6,460 bases of DNA. Source: an uncultured Clostridia bacterium. Lineage in GTDB: Bacteria > Bacillota > Clostridia > Oscillospirales > Acutalibacteraceae. Positions 5,602 to 6,460 of the stretch are shown here, piece by piece (positions within the stretch are counted from its first letter, which is position 1; every line of letters begins with the position of its first letter). Where the stretch lies: assembly GCA_937895645.1 (NCBI GenBank), contig CALBKQ010000159.1, forward strand, positions 1 to 6,460, read 5' to 3'. Both the position numbers and the translations under genes were made by a program. The notes beneath the pieces are model-generated. The model made no database searches and was not told the origin of the DNA. It saw only the letters and a list, made by a program, of their open reading frames with translations.

Positions 5602-6460
5602 TTATGCTTTAGCAATGTAAGGTTGTCCTGATTTCTGTAAAGCAAAGATAAGACGAACTAGTTTTTTAGCAGCATGGGAAATAGCAACATTGTAATGTTT
5701 ACCCTCTGCTCGCTTTTTTGCAAGATAATCAGCAAATATGGGACACCACATGCAAACAAACTTGGTGACATTAAAGAGTGCATAACGCAAATAACGTGAG
5801 CCTCGTTTTTCCATGTGGGCATAACAGTTCTTCAGTTGACCGGATTGATATGTAGATGGTGAAAGACCTGCAAAAGCTAAAATTTTGTCCGGTGAATCGA
5901 AGTTATCAAAATCACCAATTTCAGCAATAATCATAGCCGCCATATTCATTCCGATACCCGGAATGGTGGTGATAGGTGAATTGATTTTATTCATTATGGA
6001 TTCAATAGCATCTTCAATCTCTTTGATTTCATTGTCTAACTCACGGATAAGCTTGATTGTGTGCTTTAATTCAAGAGCTTTGGCAGGCATATATGTTCCT
6101 ATAGAATTACGAGCTGCTTCACGGATTTGAATAGCTTTATCTTTCGTATAACGACCTTTAGATGCAGTGTAAAGCAACTTGGCAAGGTGCGTAAGATGAA
6201 CTTCTGCTATCTGTTTAGCACTAGGTAATTCGCTAAGTAGTGCATACGAAGATGAAGTATGCAAGGTCGGAAGCAACTTTTCCAGTTCAGGAAACAGTAT
6301 GTTGACAAGTCGAGTTATCGAAGTTTTTAATGACGAACGCTCTTTAACTTTATCAAATCTGTATCTTGTTAGTGACTTTAGTTCCGATTTGTGGTATGCT
6401 ATGTCTGTGTAGGGCTTGAGGCTCACATCAGACATTAGCATAGAAGCAATTGTTCTTGCA
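5602..6460 (-). CDS. IS110-family transposase (DEDD recombinase), N-terminus outside window
   Basis: IS110 transposases are RNA-guided recombinases with an N-terminal RuvC-like DEDD domain and a C-terminal Tnp (Transposase_20) domain carrying a catalytic serine. The frame is open through the right edge, upstream of an internal Met at 6439-6441 (reading ARTIAS just before it), so the true start is not visible. About 285 residues remain of a usual 400 or so. Counting from that internal Met, landmarks are the end of the RuvC-like domain with SLKPY and ELKSLTRYRFD (7-30), a helical, probably coiled-coil part including LIRELDNEIKEIEDAIESI (131-149), TTIPGIGMNMAAMIIAEIGDF (158-178), AGLSPSTYQSGQ (191-202) with Ser200 the likely catalytic serine by analogy with IS621, and KRGSRYLRYALF (212-223). 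The visible part is uninterrupted, so the gene may be active. The DEDD acidic residues fall outside the window and cannot be checked. Confidence 0.93.
   Translation of the reverse strand, partial: ARTIASMLMSDVSLKPYTDIAYHKSELKSLTRYRFDKVKERSSLKTSITRLVNILFPELEKLLPTLHTSSSYALLSELPSAKQIAEVHLTHLAKLLYTASKGRYTKDKAIQIREAARNSIGTYMPAKALELKHTIKLIRELDNEIKEIEDAIESIMNKINSPITTIPGIGMNMAAMIIAEIGDFDNFDSPDKILAFAGLSPSTYQSGQLKNCYAHMEKRGSRYLRYALFNVTKFVCMWCPIFADYLAKKRAEGKHYNVAISHAAKKLVRLIFALQKSGQPYIAKA

Larger units (their letters stand above)
5491..6460 (-). mobile_element. IS110-family insertion sequence, partial (one end outside window)
   Basis: The element is recognised from its transposase. IS110 elements usually lack long terminal inverted repeats and make no or very short target duplications, so the boundary cannot be read from one copy. 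The 3' non-coding flank of the transposase is 5601 downwards. I place the end near 5491 because structured, transposon-like sequence (hairpin, direct repeat, TTGACT box with CTATT/AATAG) runs to about there and the operon promoter lies beyond. The true edge could be anywhere from about 5416 to 5500. The upstream end and the transposase N-terminus lie beyond 6460. Confidence 0.6.

Overview
The window looks like an AT-rich chromosome fragment of an anaerobic Firmicute of the class Clostridia. That placement rests on overall protein similarity as I recognise it, on a TIGR03905-type TSCPD small protein, on AT-rich codon use, on strong AGGTGA/GAGGT-type ribosome binding sites, and on an IS110 transposase of the kind common in that group. 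No rRNA, tRNA, CRISPR array or phage gene is visible.

Layout. (1) Bases 1-1682, plus strand: the C-terminal two thirds of a glycogen/maltodextrin phosphorylase, cut by the left edge. (2) Bases 1689-1720: a hairpin terminator between two convergent genes, usable in both directions. (3) Bases 1713-5357, minus strand: a tight four-gene unit. Read 5' to 3' it is a PLP-dependent aminotransferase, rsmA (16S rRNA dimethyladenosine transferase), a small TSCPD-domain protein, and a class II CCA-adding enzyme with an HD domain. Junctions are an 11-nt overlap, a 1-nt gap and a 17-nt overlap, so it is almost certainly one operon with translational coupling. A very good sigma-A-type promoter (5387-5415) and a Shine-Dalgarno site (5363-5368) lie just before the first gene and fix its start. 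(4) Bases 5358-5601: about 240 bp without a gene, holding the promoter, a perfect AT-rich palindrome, and the presumed non-coding 3' end of an insertion sequence. (5) Bases 5602-6460, minus strand: most of an IS110-family transposase, cut by the right edge.

How the genes fit together. The operon couples ribosome maturation (RsmA) and tRNA 3'-end synthesis and repair (Cca) to a small uncharacterised cysteine-containing protein and an amino-acid aminotransferase. The phosphorylase on the other strand is an independent carbon-storage function. The IS110 element sits upstream of the operon in the same orientation, so read-through or an end-encoded promoter element could affect the operon.

Most promising for novelty: the non-coding end of the IS110 element. 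IS110-family recombinases are now known to be guided by bridge RNAs encoded in their non-coding ends. The 3' flank here contains nested inverted repeats, a direct repeat, an outward TTGACT box and, just beyond, a palindrome that could be the insertion target. The N-terminus and the other end of the element are outside the window, so which end encodes an RNA cannot be settled here. I see no clear-cut undescribed system in the rest of the window.
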